From Acestrorhynchus altus (lineage: Eukaryota; Chordata; Actinopteri; Characiformes; Acestrorhynchidae): DNA of 64,000 nt. How positions within the stretch are numbered: the stretch's first letter is position 1; every line of letters begins with the position of its first letter. Positions 34,640-46,870 of this stretch are shown piece after piece. The DNA is taken from assembly GCA_034509495.1 (NCBI GenBank), contig CM067502.1, positions 49,719,686 to 49,783,685 on the forward strand, read 5' to 3'. Under the pieces are notes generated by a model. The model ran no database searches. It was given only the letters and a program-made list of their open reading frames with translations, and was not told the DNA's origin. The translations under genes were made by a program, and so were the position numbers.

Positions 34640-35460
34640 TTGTTAATCTAATTATTAAAAATAATTCATCAAAATTATTGTGTTTTCAACTCAAAACACT
34701 CTGGACTACAAGATTTCTAAGATGTAAAAAAGGTGGCAACCCTATGTGAATGAGGTCTTTCTAAGTCGTTCCCACACCTTACTGAGGCATGATCATGACT
34801 TGTTTTTTATATATGCGGGATGTCACTTTAGGCTCCATAGGATTTAGGTATGTAAAGTTTGGACGCACATGATATTTCATACACATTGAACAAATTCTGA
34901 AATGTTTTTAGTCACATTTCTTTGCATTTTACATGATGTTTGAACGGTTTTCATTAAGTCTTGTGAATCAACCAACTTCGAGTCAAATGAGTAAACTTAA
35001 TTATAGTCAGATTGGACCTTTTTATTAATGTTTCATCTAACATCCAATAAACATATACTGGAATAATTAGCAGTAGATACATGGCAGGCTTATGGTAATG
35101 TGACGTAAGAGTGTATTACTACATTCCAGTAAAATACAGCTAAAATTAGTAGGTAATCAAGCAACAATGTCAAGGTTCTGTGAAAAAATGACAGCACTGT
35201 TTGAATGTAGAATGTTAATATGCTGCTGGTTAAACCAGTTTAGAAGTCCTATGTGTTAAGATACAAACAGTTTTTATAAATAATTGAAAACAGAAGCTTT
35301 CTTGTGTATCTAGGTTTTGTAATCACATGGTCTGCCAGCTTTGGCTTTCTACGTGTAGTTAACCTAAAATATGCTTTTAAAGCTGTGTGGTTTAAAGATA
35401 AAAAAAGCTTAATCTTAATCACTTGAATGTGCTACTTGAACGTTTGTGAAGGCATTCCAC
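34640..35460. other. Intergenic AT-rich region between genes C and B
   Basis: No gene recognised. It contains the presumed 3' untranslated region of gene C. Around 35030 a short stretch (TCTAACATCCAATAA) resembles the 3' flank of gene A near 3525. Confidence 0.4.
35021..35026 (-). promoter_or_regulatory. Possible poly(A) signal of gene C
   Basis: TTTATT on the plus strand reads AATAAA on the minus strand, about 440 bp past the gene C stop. No nearer canonical hexamer was noticed. Confidence 0.35.
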
Positions 35461-35463
35461 AAT

Positions 35464-37385
35464 TCATGTTGTAGAAGTATTAGGGGCATCACTACTAGAG
35501 GAGCAGAACCTACAAAGGATCCTCTTGAACTGATGCCTGACCTGAAAGCAGAAAAGATCAAGAAAGAAGAATATTTGAACAATAGTAGGAAGCTGATTCT
35601 ACACCTTCTACTGCAGTTATATACCTCTTTTACTATATGTGCATGTACACAATAGTGCCTCAAAGGTAGGCAGTGATATATCACCTCATGATTGAAGACA
35701 CAGTGGATGAAGAAGATGAAGGTGCCCTGCTGGGAGTTGATGGTCAAGAAGACAATCTTCACCACATTGTTGGTCTCGGTAAAGAAGCCCAGGATCCAGA
35801 AGCATCCAATTATGACAAACTGGAATAGAGTTCTAAGCATCACACTTACAACAAGTCTGTGATCACTGCTTGGGAGTTTCATCTGCAAGATCTGACTGCT
35901 CTGCTTCTTCACAGTGGAGATCAGGATGATGATAATAGCAATGAAGAGGATCAGGTTTGACTGTACAGGTGAGAAAAAAAAAATCAAGATTAATCAAAGC
36001 AAAATATTCTCATAACTGCAACCCCTGTCAGCATCTATCCCAAGCATGGGGCTGGACTGTCAGGGCATGACTGAAGTGCGCTTGAGCAAGGCACTTAAGT
36101 CCAAAGATGCTCCCTGGGCACCATGGATAGGGCTGCCCACCTCTCACTGCCCTACTAGTGTGAATTCACTAGTATCTATGTATGTGTTTCACTGTGTGGA
36201 TTGGTTAAATGTGAAGGTGTTAAAAGTCTTTGAATGCCTGGTCCTTGCACACCTAAAAGCCAGTAATGTACCTCCACAGTTTCCCTTTGCTTGACAGCAA
36301 ACCACTATTTATAATGCTTAATACACTCAAATGTACTTACTGCCAAAATGAAGCAAACAGGAGCCAGAAAACTCCACCGGAAGTTCTTGTCATACTTGAG
36401 CCAACATCTAAACATAGAAAAAAACATGATTTTAAGTCAGTGACTTAATTTATAAACCAATAAATACACAATACACAAATATTCCATATCAAGTCTCAAG
36501 TCCCATGTCAGTAACTGGGATTCCATCCACTAAAGTTGTGTGATGACACTTTAAATGGCATTGGCGATCGTGATTAGGAGTGGCATTGAAATGATGTTCA
36601 ACATTCATCCATCCATCCATCTAGCCATCCATTATCTGATTCTCATTCTGGCCTCTGGTAACTCAAACCAAGTTTAGACAAAGGAAGTCTTAAAACAACT
36701 AAACAATGAAACAGTAATTCTTATCAATTATTGAATCTGCAAATCAGTATAGTCTTGAGTCCTTATTGAAGGTCTAAGGACTTTTTAACATTTTCAGGTC
36801 AAATCTGGTGACCCATTGCTCTCTACACTTACTGGTCACTGCCGTATTCATCAGGAAACAGTCCAGCAGATACACCCACCACAACCAGTGGAATCAGGTA
36901 ACCAATCACAATCAGACATTTCCAGCTGACCACATTCTGTGTGGACCTGATCTGTGTGAGGTTCTTCACTAAGATGAAGAGTAGTACAGCTTCAATGAAC
37001 ATCCATACAAAAGCAGAGAGGTAGAAGAAGTGGAGAACACCTGCTATTGCTTTACACAACAACTGGAGAGAAAGAGAAAGAGAGAGAATGTAAGAGAAAT
37101 TGGTAACACATACCACCAAGTCGAATATCGGTCAAATATAACACCCCCGTTTGTAAGACTGTAAATAACTGCACTCACCGGTATAAAGTATACATACAGT
37201 AGGAATTTCTGGGTGAGCAGGAAGAGGAGTTGAGCCAGCAGCAGGCTGATACAGAGGTTGATCAAAGCAATATAGGTCAGTTTTGACCACCTTTGACAAA
37301 AGGCAAAGGTCAGCAGAGACAGAGTCAGGAACACCAGGCCTACAGCCATGGCCACTGTGTTGAGAAGGTCCAAAAGAAAGCTATT
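35464..37385 (-). CDS. Gene C 7TM exons and tail
   Basis: TM1-TM2 (37385-37179, AVGLVFLTLSLLTFAFC), TM3-TM4 (37062-36833, LLCKAIAGVLHFFYLSAF; YLIPLVVVGVSAGLF), loop/TM5 (36407-36341, C-W-L-K ... WSFLAPVCFILA), TM5b-TM7 (35960-35685, FVIIGCFWILGFF; NSQQGTFIFFIHCVFN) and tail (35541-35464, VRHQFKRI ... TST-stop). All exons have the same lengths as in gene A: 207, 230, 67, 276 and 78 bp. Confidence 0.92.
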
Positions 37386-38347
37386 CTGGAAAGCAAGAGC
37401 ACATCTCTGTTTTTCCTTTTGTCCTTCAAGTAAAGCTAACATTGAATAGAACATTTACTATAACAGTTTTTGTTCTGTCCTTCCATTATAACTAGGGATG
37501 TTCCAGTCTGGTCCAATGGATCAGGTATTAACTATTTTAATCCCAATCCAGTTCAGATTCTGAGTTTTAGCCAGTGTTTGACATTCACCTTTGATTTTTT
37601 TTTAAAGCAGTGCATTCTGAAATGAGAGGAGGCTGCCATCAATCAAATTGTTAGTGGCAGAAGGGCCACAGTGTGGCTGATCTCTTACAGGACCTAATTG
37701 CGGGGCAGCACACGATAGCTGCAGGCATCCAGGGGTGCTCTGTGCCCCTCCCAGTCTACCTGGACTAGTGCATTATCCTTTCTAGTCTGCTTAACCTTGG
37801 AATGACAGTAGTGGATGATGGTACTGGAGGTTCCTCCCACTATCTAGGCTTGATATTCTTTGAACCTAGGTGCTACGATAAGATAAAGATTCATACTGAT
37901 AGGAGCTACTGGTCTCCTACATCATAATTCTGGTGGGAAAAGTGCAGGGGTGCAGCTTCTGATCTGAACCTGGCCATTTGGGAGGGGACTGCCCCAACAA
38001 CAATCTCAGTGGCCACAAACAGTAGGTTTGGATCAGGTAGGTGAAGAATGGGAGCAGATGTTTTGTGCAAGAACTAGAGGTGGTTCTTTAAGAGCATGTG
38101 CAGGACCCAGCATACATAGGCAACATGCTCCTCCATGGTCTTACTAATGATGAGAATGTTGCTGAAGTACATGAAGATATAGAGGCAGAGAGCCAAATGG
38201 AGGACAGCATGTGTAAGCCTCTGAAAGACAGCTGGAGCATTTATCAACCTAAACGGCATGACTAAGTACTCAGAGTGTCCGATGGTTATGATGAATGCCG
38301 TCTTCCACTCATTCCTCACATCTAGTGAGTGTTGAAAAAAATAATAA

Positions 38348-38382
<35 letters not shown>

Positions 38383-40885
38383 AAATAAATAAAAATAATA
38401 ATAATAATAATGATATATTAACAATAAGTAATAATACATTAACAATAAGTATGTTGCTCCTGATCTCTTACCATTGATGCACCACTGATTTGCATGATGA
38501 GAGCAAAGGTTCCTGGATAAACGCAGTAGCAAGTAGCGGAATTACTGTTTATATGAATAACTTCACAATTGCCAAGCCCCCATACAGTTTCTTGCCAGCT
38601 CACACAGATTAGAGTTCCACCAGATAGAACTGCCTGCCCAGGATGGAGACTATTTAGAAACATTTTACTTTTCTTTGTTTATTTATTTTTAACAATTCAA
38701 TTCAATCTTTGCATATTTTTCACACATTTACCTTATAAACTCATAAACTGTAACTAACATTTTAGTATATTTCTGAGCTTTAGGTTACGCACTCATCATC
38801 AAACAAATAGCTGCATCCAGAACAAAGTGCGCAATTGCAGTTGGGAAGGAAGATAAAGGTGATCAGGGTCAATAAGACTGATTTGATCAATATTTATTCT
38901 CTGCATGGAGTTGTAGAGGTTCCTAATGGTGTCCTGTGATGATCCATCCCATGCAGCTTGAATGTTCTCACTCAGTTCTGCAGATGGTGTGGTAGGGGTG
39001 GAGTGTTGATAGAGTGTCCAATAGCGTCCCACACATTTTCAATCAGGGACAGGTCTGGAGATTAAACTGATCATGGCATAGTATCTGCTTTTTCAAAGCA
39101 AGATCTTGAGAAGGCAGCAGTGTGTGGATGAGTGTCGTACTACTGGAATAGGGCACCAGAGTGTGTGTTCAGAAAAGGTAGAACCACTGGTTGCAGGACC
39201 TTATTCGTGTAACTTTGGACTTTTAAAGAGCCTGTAATGAAGATCAAAGGTAATCTGGCATTGTTTGAAATTGAACCACTCACTGACATATGTGACACAG
39301 TTATGCCTTGCAATTGGATGATTCCTTCTGGGTGCAGCTATATTTATGATTTATAAATGTCAAAAACAAGATATTAAGCACTGTATTAAAAATTGTGATG
39401 TGCTTTGGGACTTTGAAACTCACTGTGGGATATTCCAGACGAAGATTTACTTCAGGTTGGTGGTTGATAGGTAAATCTTTCACAGTGTTACTTGTTGGTT
39501 GGTCACTAGAGCTCAGCAGTTTTATTGTCACGATTGTAGACAGCATGATTATTTCTGTGTTTTCAGTTGTGTTGAAGAAACTGGGTTTCAGAAAGCTTGA
39601 CATGTTGGTGTAGCTCAAGAACATCACAGAATCTATTCCTAAAGCAGAGTACACCAGCAGAACTGTAATTCCTGATATACGTTTATGCAGGAAATATCTT
39701 GCATATACATGCACACCAGTTATTATTAACTGCCTCCCTGTTTGTAATAAACCTCACGTCCATTCCATCAGCTCCTCTCATCACACAGGAGCTCTTTGTA
39801 GATCTATAATTCCAGACTGTAGTTCATCTGTTTCTCTGCAGACTTTATTCTCCTCCTTTCACCCTGATCTTCAATGATCAGGACCCCACAGGACCACCAC
39901 AGGGCGGTGGTGTGTCATGTGGGTGGTGGGTCATTCTCAGCACTGCAGTCACACTGACATGGTGGTGGTGTGTTAGTGTGTGTTGGTACGAGTGGATTAG
40001 ATGTCTGTAATTATAGAACTACAAAGTGCTCCTGTATGGCCAGAGGAGTTAAAATTTGAAGGATAGAAATAAGGAAGTGGTATTAATGTTATGGCTGATC
40101 AGCATGTACAGTGTGTTCAGGCAATGAGGTGCTAAAATAGCATTCCAGACAGGTTTAGTTTACTACTGTACCTTTGTTTTCCTTTACAATGTCAATGAGG
40201 TCAATCTCCAAGAAAGCGCTGCTCGTGTTGAGTCGTGGGAGTTTTGTCAGTGAGGCATTTGGGCCAAGAACAAATACTACAGCCTCTGAAATATAAAAAA
40301 TACACCAGAGAACAGCATTAAATAAAATCGAGCAATCCATTATTATCCATTGTGATTATACATTCATTCTTTAATTTGCAGGGCTAATTATAGGGGGTAA
40401 AATGAAATCTTAAGATCACATATCACTGCTGTCAGAGAAAAACCTTGTATCTCTGTATTTGCCATTTTTCACTTTTTGACACATTGTGAATCTGGCAGTT
40501 GTTTTTGACATTATGTCCATATGCCATGACAACTGGACCAATAGAAATGCTCCAAAATGTTTTGACTTTGACTTCCATCGGAAGTTTTTCATAATCATTT
40601 ACCTAGAGATGGGAGTGAGATGTTGTTGGAGTAGTAATTATCTGTTGAATGCACCAGTGAAGACACCAGTGTCTCAGTGGCATTAAGTATAGAGTTCCCA
40701 TATGATACCAGTTTATTTTGGTCAAAAGATGCAGCTTCAATAATGCTTGTTGAATTTTGTATTTTTTCTAAAAAATGTATCACAACCTAAACAAGCACAA
40801 GAGAAAACAAACATGATGTTCAAATACAAACATATATTACACACTTAACTCTTAGAACCCACAATCAGTTCTGCAGGAACGACTA

Positions 40886-40921
<36 letters not shown>

Positions 40922-43900
40922 AAGAACTCAATAAAATGATCCTCACTGCTTGAGGTATCACACTAGCTGTGCCGTTCTGAATCTGGTTCAGGAGACTCTC
41001 TACACACTCCAGAGTGAAGTTAACCTAGAACACAGAAGCACATTTGTAACAGCACTTAATGAAAATGACTGTTATTATCTGATGGTTCATATGCAGTCGT
41101 TCGTTCTTACCTGACACTGTGCAGAATGTGTTACAGATAAATCTGGAAACAGACATACAGACTGAATCACTGCTGCTTCTCTAAGAATCACTGGAAATGA
41201 GGTCAAAACAGGTCTGGATGCATTGCATGAAATGTGTGTAATGTTGTGCAGTAACACATGGTGGAATTGAAGATGTGCCACTTGAGGGCATGCAAACACG
41301 TGAACATCTCTGCACCTAAATCCCCATCGGCCACATTACAGTATATTACGGTAGTGCAACACAAACGCGTTCTACATTCAGGGCTGAAGCTTCTATCTAA
41401 ACTTTTCTTTACAGCATGTTACTGCAGTAACTGGAACATACCATCATGGGGTGCACATGACACTGTCACATGAACATGTCACGCAAGAATGTAGATTTAG
41501 AAAAACAGAGGTGATGCGTCCCCACAAATGTCCCTTGAATTGTCTCCACCGATAATTTGCTCTCCTCTTTTCACTGACATTCGTCAACACAAGCCCCCCC
41601 ACAAACATTTTGCTCCCTGTTTCAAGCAAGAAGCAAGAAAGCACATCGGTACCTGTACATCCGTAGGAGTCTCCAGTGGGTTGGAAGCCTTCAGGTATGG
41701 AAAAGCCAGCGTGACACTCACAACCGCCTCGAACCAAACCGCACTGAGCGTTTTTCCCACAAGACGAATTCCTGCAGTTTGAATGACCTGTAGGGAAAGA
41801 TTTTACTTAATGGACTTTATAAATTGACAGCTGATCAACTAGTGGATTGAGAATGGAGCCAGTCAGCTTGAGCTACTCAATCATGTCAAGCTTTATGAAA
41901 CATAGGCTGCATTTTCTAACTACACAATAATAATATAGGAAGTTTTGACATCCATAAAGTCGTCAACCCTTTAGAACGTATTTCATGATTTGACATACTT
42001 TTATTCAACAAAAAAGAAAAAAAAAAATCAAAATGATCATACACAGGCTGTTTCCACCAAAAGAACTCTGCTTCTTGAACTGGTTCCATTCTGGCTTATA
42101 AGAACCTTGGTGTTTTTTAGCAAACCATCCTGCGTTTACACCAGTTTTAGTGGAGGCAAGGCTATAGCACACAATACATTGTCAGCAGAGGGCGCTGCAA
42201 GCCTCTGTAAACGGAAGTGAGTAGATGATAGAGCCATCTGATAAGAAAATGTAGAAGATTACGCTGTATGAGTCAAATGGTTTGTCATTGCTTCTGTACA
42301 ACTAGACAAACCCACAGTGGATCCAGAACAAAAACCAACTAATCTTTGGTTCCTGCTGCAAACTTTTCAGGTTCTGGAACCTTTTAAGAGCGGTCAAGAT
42401 GCAGAGAATGGTTCAAAATGAGGTTCACAAACTAAAATGGAACCTGTTCCACGGTGTGCTTAAACCAGTCAGTGTCACTGATGGACTAAGAACAGTCCAC
42501 CAAACTGAAAAATCCAGCCGACAGTGTCCTGTGAGCACTGATGAAGGACTAGAGGACGACCAACACAAACTGTGCAGAAACAGATGAGCTTCTGTCTCTG
42601 ACTTTACATCTACAAGGTGGAGACACTCGGTAGGAGTGTGAGTGGAGGACAGTGAGTGGACACAGTGTTTAAACACTCCAGCAGCACTGCTGTGTCTGAT
42701 CCACTCGTACCAGCAACACACACTAACACACCACCACCATGTCAGTGTGACTGCAGTGCTGAGAATGACCCACCACCCACATCATAGCTGCTCTGTGGTG
42801 GTCCTGTGGGGTCCTGATCACTGAAGATCAGGTTTATATTGATAGAAATATGGAGGCTCACAGAAAGCTTTGATTCTCCACACTCATACAGTCCACAAAG
42901 GATTAAAAGAGATCAAGAACTACTCACGTGAGCCATACAGTCCCGAGGTTGGAAATAGATGGTAGAGGATCAGTCCTCCACCACAGTCTAGAATCTGAAC
43001 ACCTTGCTTAGCACATATGATGCTGGAACTCTTCATAACTGCATCACATGGGTAGGGATGAGTGTATGTGGAATTGCTGTAGGGGTACCAATTAGGGGAT
43101 TGGGTAGATATGTTATTAGGGCAGAATTGGACTATGCGATTTCCTCCGACGCCAGTGAAGTTGTACCAGCCCTCTTTCAGGTTCTTGTCATCCTTTGATC
43201 TTCCAGAGAATAAGAAGCCAATGTTCCGCCACGGATCATTTAGAGTACTGTAGTTATTGCAAGCATCTGAGAAAATTATTGAATAAAAGGCAGGTGATAA
43301 ATACGGTGTTTGAGGAATTTTACACTGTACAAATACAGTGTATGGTGTTTGATAACCAGTGCTTTTGAAGTTTACTTACTATCAGTAGCGCATTGTGTCA
43401 CTGTAGATAGCAGCAGTGCAGTGATCCCTGCTGGAAAGATACATTAAATACTGAGAATTCAAAGATGTGCAGCGTATACATAGTACAGAATCACCCCAGG
43501 TGATCGCTTGTTATTTCCTCAATTTCACATCAATACATAATCCCTACAGAACCTTTTGGTCCTGTCTTCCTGGCACATCTCAGAACCCAGAACTTCTAGG
43601 TCCTCCCTTTCTGACTCTCAGTACAAATTCAGAACCCCTAGTTCCTCTCCACACAGAATCACTTGAAAACCCATAGGTCCTCTCTTTCCAAAATCACCCC
43701 AGAACCTGTAGGATTGCTCTTCATGACTCTCAGTACAGAATTCCAACAAAACCTTTTGGTCCTCTCTTCCTGAAGCTCCTTTCAGTACAGAATAACTCTT
43801 GTACAGCCTTTCAGCCTCATCATCTCTAAGTCCTTCATTCCTTCCATCACAAGACCATCTCGGTTCTCTATATTTCCCCTTTATTTGAGACCAGAATGAA

Positions 43901-44790
43901 TCAAAATTATATAGAACCAAAGTATAAAGTCAAACAGGTTTCTAGATTCTGCTGCACTTCTGCGCTGGCACTCAAAAATAACAATCCACAAGAGAGTGGA
44001 TTCACCATCCAGAAATGTTCATCTGAACATCTCATCTTGTGGAAAAGTTCAAGGGGTTTGAATAGTTTATTTTTAATGTACAGTCCTGTAAAGCTGCTTT
44101 GTGACAACATCGGTTGTAATCAGTCCTATAGAAATGAATGCGATTGATGTACTCAAGCACTGAAGTTGTTTTTTCTGAAAAGATTATTTTTCAATTATTT
44201 CATAAGTGAGTGTTTCTCTTCCTTACTCTTAGTTTGCATATTCATGGCACTGATATGTGTTTCCCCTGATATATATATACACACAGCACACCAGGAAAAG
44301 CATCTTATACACACAGCACACCAGGAAACTTCTCGTACTACGTCATTTATATCTAATATCCAGGCAAAATTCAAATTTGTAAACTCATTAAAGGTAGGAG
44401 CATTCACAACATTTGCAATATCATTTTCTTTCCAAACCATGAGCAATAAAACGCAATGAAAATGTGTCTGAGCAGACATGAAGAAAGACGATAAAAGCAA
44501 TGGCTTTAAGGCATTTTCTGGACTCTGGTGTTTTGACATTAGGTCTGGAAGACATTGGCTGAAACCAGTTCTTATTGGTTCAGCAAGTAGTGTAAGCACA
44601 GCACATACATTGAGACATTCACTAACCCCCGAACCCTGGAACCCCTGATCCCCAAACGACATAGCAGATTAATAACGTTACTGAGTAACAGGTCTTACAG
44701 TTAATTACAAAAACACAGGGTTCAAGGGATGAAAGCAGTTTGACATTAGCTCAGCAAATGAGGGCACTTACATGTCAGAATGGGGCTCAT
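35464..44790 (-). CDS. Gene C: intact adhesion GPCR with D8C and EGF-like domains
   Basis: Fifteen minus-strand exons: 44790-44772, 43427-43380 (or from 43430), 43266-42928, 41787-41653, 41143-41112, 41024-40947, 40786-40603, 40285-40172, 39638-39424, 38633-38472, 37385-37179, 37062-36833, 36407-36341, 35960-35685 and 35541-35464. They sum to a multiple of three (728 codons with the shorter acceptor, including stop) and all phases agree. Order: signal peptide, divergent D8C, EGF-like, short linker, GAIN, GPS, seven helices, short Cys/Ser-rich tail. It is a plasma-membrane receptor of the group-II adhesion type. It is closest to gene A in GAIN and 7TM (identical lengths for eight exons) but has the B/D type N-terminus. 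The GPS cleavage triad is Y-P-G, so it is probably uncleaved. Ligand unknown. Confidence 0.92.
36020..36235 (+). mobile_element. SINE fragment
   Basis: GGGCATGACTGAAGTG, GAGCAAGGCACTTAAG, TGGATAGGGCTGCCCACC and the CACTGTGTGGATTGGTTAAATG tail match the body of the SINE at 53030-53275. The tRNA-like head is missing. Confidence 0.65.
37690..38335 (-). mobile_element. Ty3/gypsy-type retrotransposon RT/RNase H relic
   Basis: The minus strand reads EWKTAF, H-S-E-Y-L-V-M-P-F-R-L-I-N-A-P-A-V-F-Q, then a degraded catalytic box (Y-F-S-N where Y-x-D-D is expected) and EEHV. Towards 37700 come pieces like N-Y-D-V-G-D and L-G-S-K-N, matching the RNase H region, with stops. It is inactive and intronic in gene C, immediately before the GPS exon. 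Confidence 0.8.
38337..38412. repeat. (AAAT)n/(AAT)n microsatellite
   Basis: A run of AATAAATA units passing into AATAAT units, between the gypsy relic and the gene C GPS exon. Confidence 0.9.
38472..38633 (-). CDS. Gene C GPS exon with altered cleavage site
   Basis: A 162-bp exon: L-I-C-V-S-W, G-N-C, C-Y-C-V-Y-P-G-T-F-A-L-I-M. All GPS cysteines are present, but the His-Leu-Ser/Thr triad is Tyr-Pro-Gly. Same exon length as gene A. Confidence 0.9.
38880..39215 (-). mobile_element. Tc1-like transposase C-terminal fragment
   Basis: Minus-strand frames give ELSENIQAAWDGSSQDTIRN, almost the same as the element at 29540-30012, followed by its upstream part out of frame. Intronic relic in gene C. 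Confidence 0.75.
39424..41024 (-). CDS. Gene C GAIN-domain exons
   Basis: Exons 41024-40947 (ECVESLLNQIQNGTASVIP), 40786-40603 (NKLVSYGNSILNATETLVSS), 40285-40172 (VVFVLGPNASLTKLPRL) and 39638-39424 (VMFLSYTNMSSFL ...). Lengths 78, 184 and 114 equal those in gene A. The last is shorter than in A (215 against 302 bp) but longer than in B and D (182 bp). The microexon 41143-41112 precedes them. Confidence 0.9.
39735..40110. repeat. Family F2 copy
   Basis: CCATCAGCTCCTCTCATCACACAGGAG, CCCTGATCTTCAATGATCAG, GACATGGTGGTGGTGTG, then in inverted order the terminal GCTCCTGTATGGCCAGAGGAG and TAATGTTATGGCTGAT. Confidence 0.8.
40886..40920. repeat. (TTA)n microsatellite
   Basis: About 11 trinucleotide units just downstream of an ACTCTTAGAACCCACAAT word that resembles an F1 terminus. 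Confidence 0.9.
41653..41787 (-). CDS. Gene C EGF-like exon
   Basis: A 45-codon phase 1-1 exon: N-C, S-C-G, A-Q-C-G, G-G-C-E-C, IPEGFQPTGDSYGCTG. Six cysteines, same spacing as in genes B and D. Confidence 0.9.
42040..42400. repeat. Family F4 fragment
   Basis: CTTGAACTGGTTCCATT, CACCAGTTTTAGTGGA, GTCAGCAGAGGGCGCTGCA, CATTGCTTCTGTACAACTAGAC and CCCACAGTGGA follow the order of the left arm of the hairpin at 9115-9405. Confidence 0.7.
42520..42840. repeat. Family F2 half-element
   Basis: TCTCTGACTTTACATCTACAAGGTGGAGACACTCGGTAGGAGTG, CACTCGTACCAGCAACACAC, ATGTCAGTGTGACTGCAGTGC and GTCCTGTGGGGTCCTGATCA, the inverted counterpart of 51840-52080. Confidence 0.8.
42928..43266 (-). CDS. Gene C divergent D8C exon
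   Basis: A 113-codon phase 1-1 exon: DACNNYSTLNDPWRNIGF, LKEGWYNFTGVGGNRIVQFC, PCDAVM, LDCGGGLILYHLFPTSGLYG. The same architecture as gene B. Confidence 0.9.
43380..43427 (-). CDS. Gene C signal-peptide core exon with NAGNAG acceptor
   Basis: Encodes I-T-A-L-L-L-S-T-V-T-Q-C-A-T-D. The acceptor reads CCAGCAGGG, so splicing after either AG keeps phase and adds or drops one codon. Confidence 0.8.
43540..43860. repeat. Degenerate tandem repeat in gene C intron 1
   Basis: About six imperfect units of 40-60 bp built on CAGTACAGAAT, CAGAACC and TTTTGGTCCTCTCTTCCTGA. No coding signal. Confidence 0.5.
44772..44790 (-). CDS. Gene C first coding exon
   Basis: ATG at 44790-44788, M-S-P-I-L-T, phase 1, donor GTAAGT. 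The same 19-bp length as gene D exon 1 (M-S-S-F-L-P). Confidence 0.75.
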
Positions 44791-44799
44791 CTCTCCTTA

Positions 44800-45395
44800 G
44801 TGTTATCAGAAAAGAGGAGTGAAGAAGCGTCCAGCTGAGTCTAACTGCACACTTAATGATGTCCTTGATGGGACAGTCTCCTGTACTCTGTTCCAAACAC
44901 TAATATGCATAGTTTGCAAAGCAGAGTTGGTTTCAATCAAATGCTGTGGTCTGTTTTTGTAAACATGCACGTTTTATACACCTTCCTCCTCATCCTGTTC
45001 ACAGCACACCTCTCCATCCTTTCGTTTCCAAATGTAACTATCGCATTAACCTGTTTGCCACTTTTACGTCAGTGTATAACAATGTTTTTCCATTCATGGC
45101 ATTTAGCCCTTAACCCCCTTTACCCCAGAGGCACTTATCAACAGCAACTTACAGAAGTAAATAGTTGCATAGTGTCAGGGGTCATTTTGATGTTGAACAC
45201 CAGCCGACATGGCCAAGGCAAATAGACGGGAGTTTGAGCGAATTGTCTGGATTTGTAACAATTTTTGGTCCACGGTGTCTTGAATGTACCACAAAAAACT
45301 CAATCACACCCAACTTATACAGGTGTGGGTGTTCCCAAGCCATCTCCTGTAATACCTCTTCAAAATCAACAACAATAACAATATAAATACGGATA
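44800..45395. other. Intergenic region upstream of gene C
   Basis: No gene recognised. The promoter of gene C should be in the first few hundred bases, but no TATA box stands out. The segment GGTGTGGGTGTTCCCAAGCC near 45320 recurs near 57880. Confidence 0.4.
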
Positions 45396-45399
45396 TAGG

Positions 45400-46020
45400 A
45401 TACATCCCATGGTTTATATGCCAACATCTCCTCCTTTGCATGTTCCCACTCCTCCATGTGGAATTCTTTCAGCTCTGTGATGTTTCAGCGTCAGTCTTTG
45501 TACATTCTCCTCAAGCCCCCTCTGATACAATAAAGATCTCATAGTGGTTTCTATGATGGAGAGATCTCCAGACCCTGCTGCAGCAAAGCAGCTCCAAACC
45601 AGCACATTCCCACCACCATGCTTCACAGCTGCTATGAGCTTCTTCTGCTCACATGCTTGTTTTGGTTTGTTCCAAACATGTCTTCTGTTACTCTATCTAA
45701 ACTAATCACATTTGGATTCATCTGTCAAAAGCACATTGATCCAGAAGTCCTGCTCTTTGTCTCGAAACTTGTTTGGTGGAAACTGCACTTTGACATGTGG
45801 TGAGAGCTACCTGCTACCATGATGACATTTTAGAATTGTCGGATCTTCCTTACGAATCTTGTGGTCTGCTCTTGGGCTGAAACCCTGAAACCATGTTGGC
45901 AGTTGCTTTTACATCCCTTCCAAGACTCATCTGCATCTACTACATTCTTTCTTTCTTTGGATTCTTCAAACCAAAGCAATGTCTGAGGTTTAAATAAGAC
46001 AGGCTCCTCCAAAATCTTCT
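45400..46020 (-). mobile_element. Tc1-like transposase relic
   Basis: The minus strand reads MKHGGGNVLVWSCFAAAGSG (the transposase M-K-x-G-G-G-S-V-M-V-W motif), S-L-L-Y-Q-R-G, and upstream pieces with frame breaks. Inactive. Confidence 0.8.
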
Positions 46021-46654
46021 CCCACCCCCGTCTCTCAGTATGGATCGGTTTTGACGGGGTGTCCTAACTTCATAATTTTATTTCATTATAATTCAGTAAA
46101 TAATAGAAGGATAGTACTTATTCCCAAATCAGCAACACATGTCATTTGAATAGAGGAGCTAAAACATTTACATAGGACTGTAAATGAAGTTCCTGGATAT
46201 TGATATTATAGAAATGGTTCCTCATTTCATGTCGTATTATTTAGCATGTTGTCAAGCATTTGAATTGGGATTAGTCCATTCAAATACATACTTTGAACCA
46301 CAAAATGATTCATTCAAAGTGGAAAGAAGTGGTTCATATAGATCCTTTCCATGTTCAAGATTGGTTAACCTTTCGGAAGGGAAGGGAATCGGAAGGGTTT
46401 CCCAAGTGTGCACCGGTCAGTTTAACAGGTGTATAGATGGATGTATGACTCCACCAACTACAGACTAGAGGTAGGGGACGACAAACCATTTTCAATGGGG
46501 ACTATACTAATATTAACAAATACAAACAAAAACATAAAGAAAATATCTTATTCTGAGTTGTGTCCCTGCTGAAGAGTGTGTTTTTTGACAGTGAGGGTGA
46601 AAACCGAACTTGTTTGGTCCCTTTTTGGTGGTAGATGCTACAGTCTGCACCCTT

Positions 46655-46870
46655 TATTGAGGATAAGAATAGCCTACAGACAATATGTAGTTCAATATAT
46701 AAACATAGAATAACAAACTAACTCATACAACGGTACCATCATCCTCACATCAACGGTCAGGGAGTAATCCAGCTTGGAATAGGAGCTAAAATTGTCTTAT
46801 TCCCAACTGAATTAAGTCCCGGTTTAAATGCCATAGCAGCAGCTGGGGTCTCAGCGTGTCCTACAGCCTC
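46655..46870. repeat. Family F1 fragment
   Basis: GATAAGAATAGCCTACAGACA, AACTGAATTAAGTCCCGGTTTAAATGCC and adjacent words match the interior of F1 copies. No GC-box unit remains. Confidence 0.5.

Noticed and set aside
44195..44662. Minus-strand 155-residue frame upstream of gene C exon 2
   Set aside because: Falls within intron 1 of gene C. No matching segment in the paralogues and no recognisable domain.
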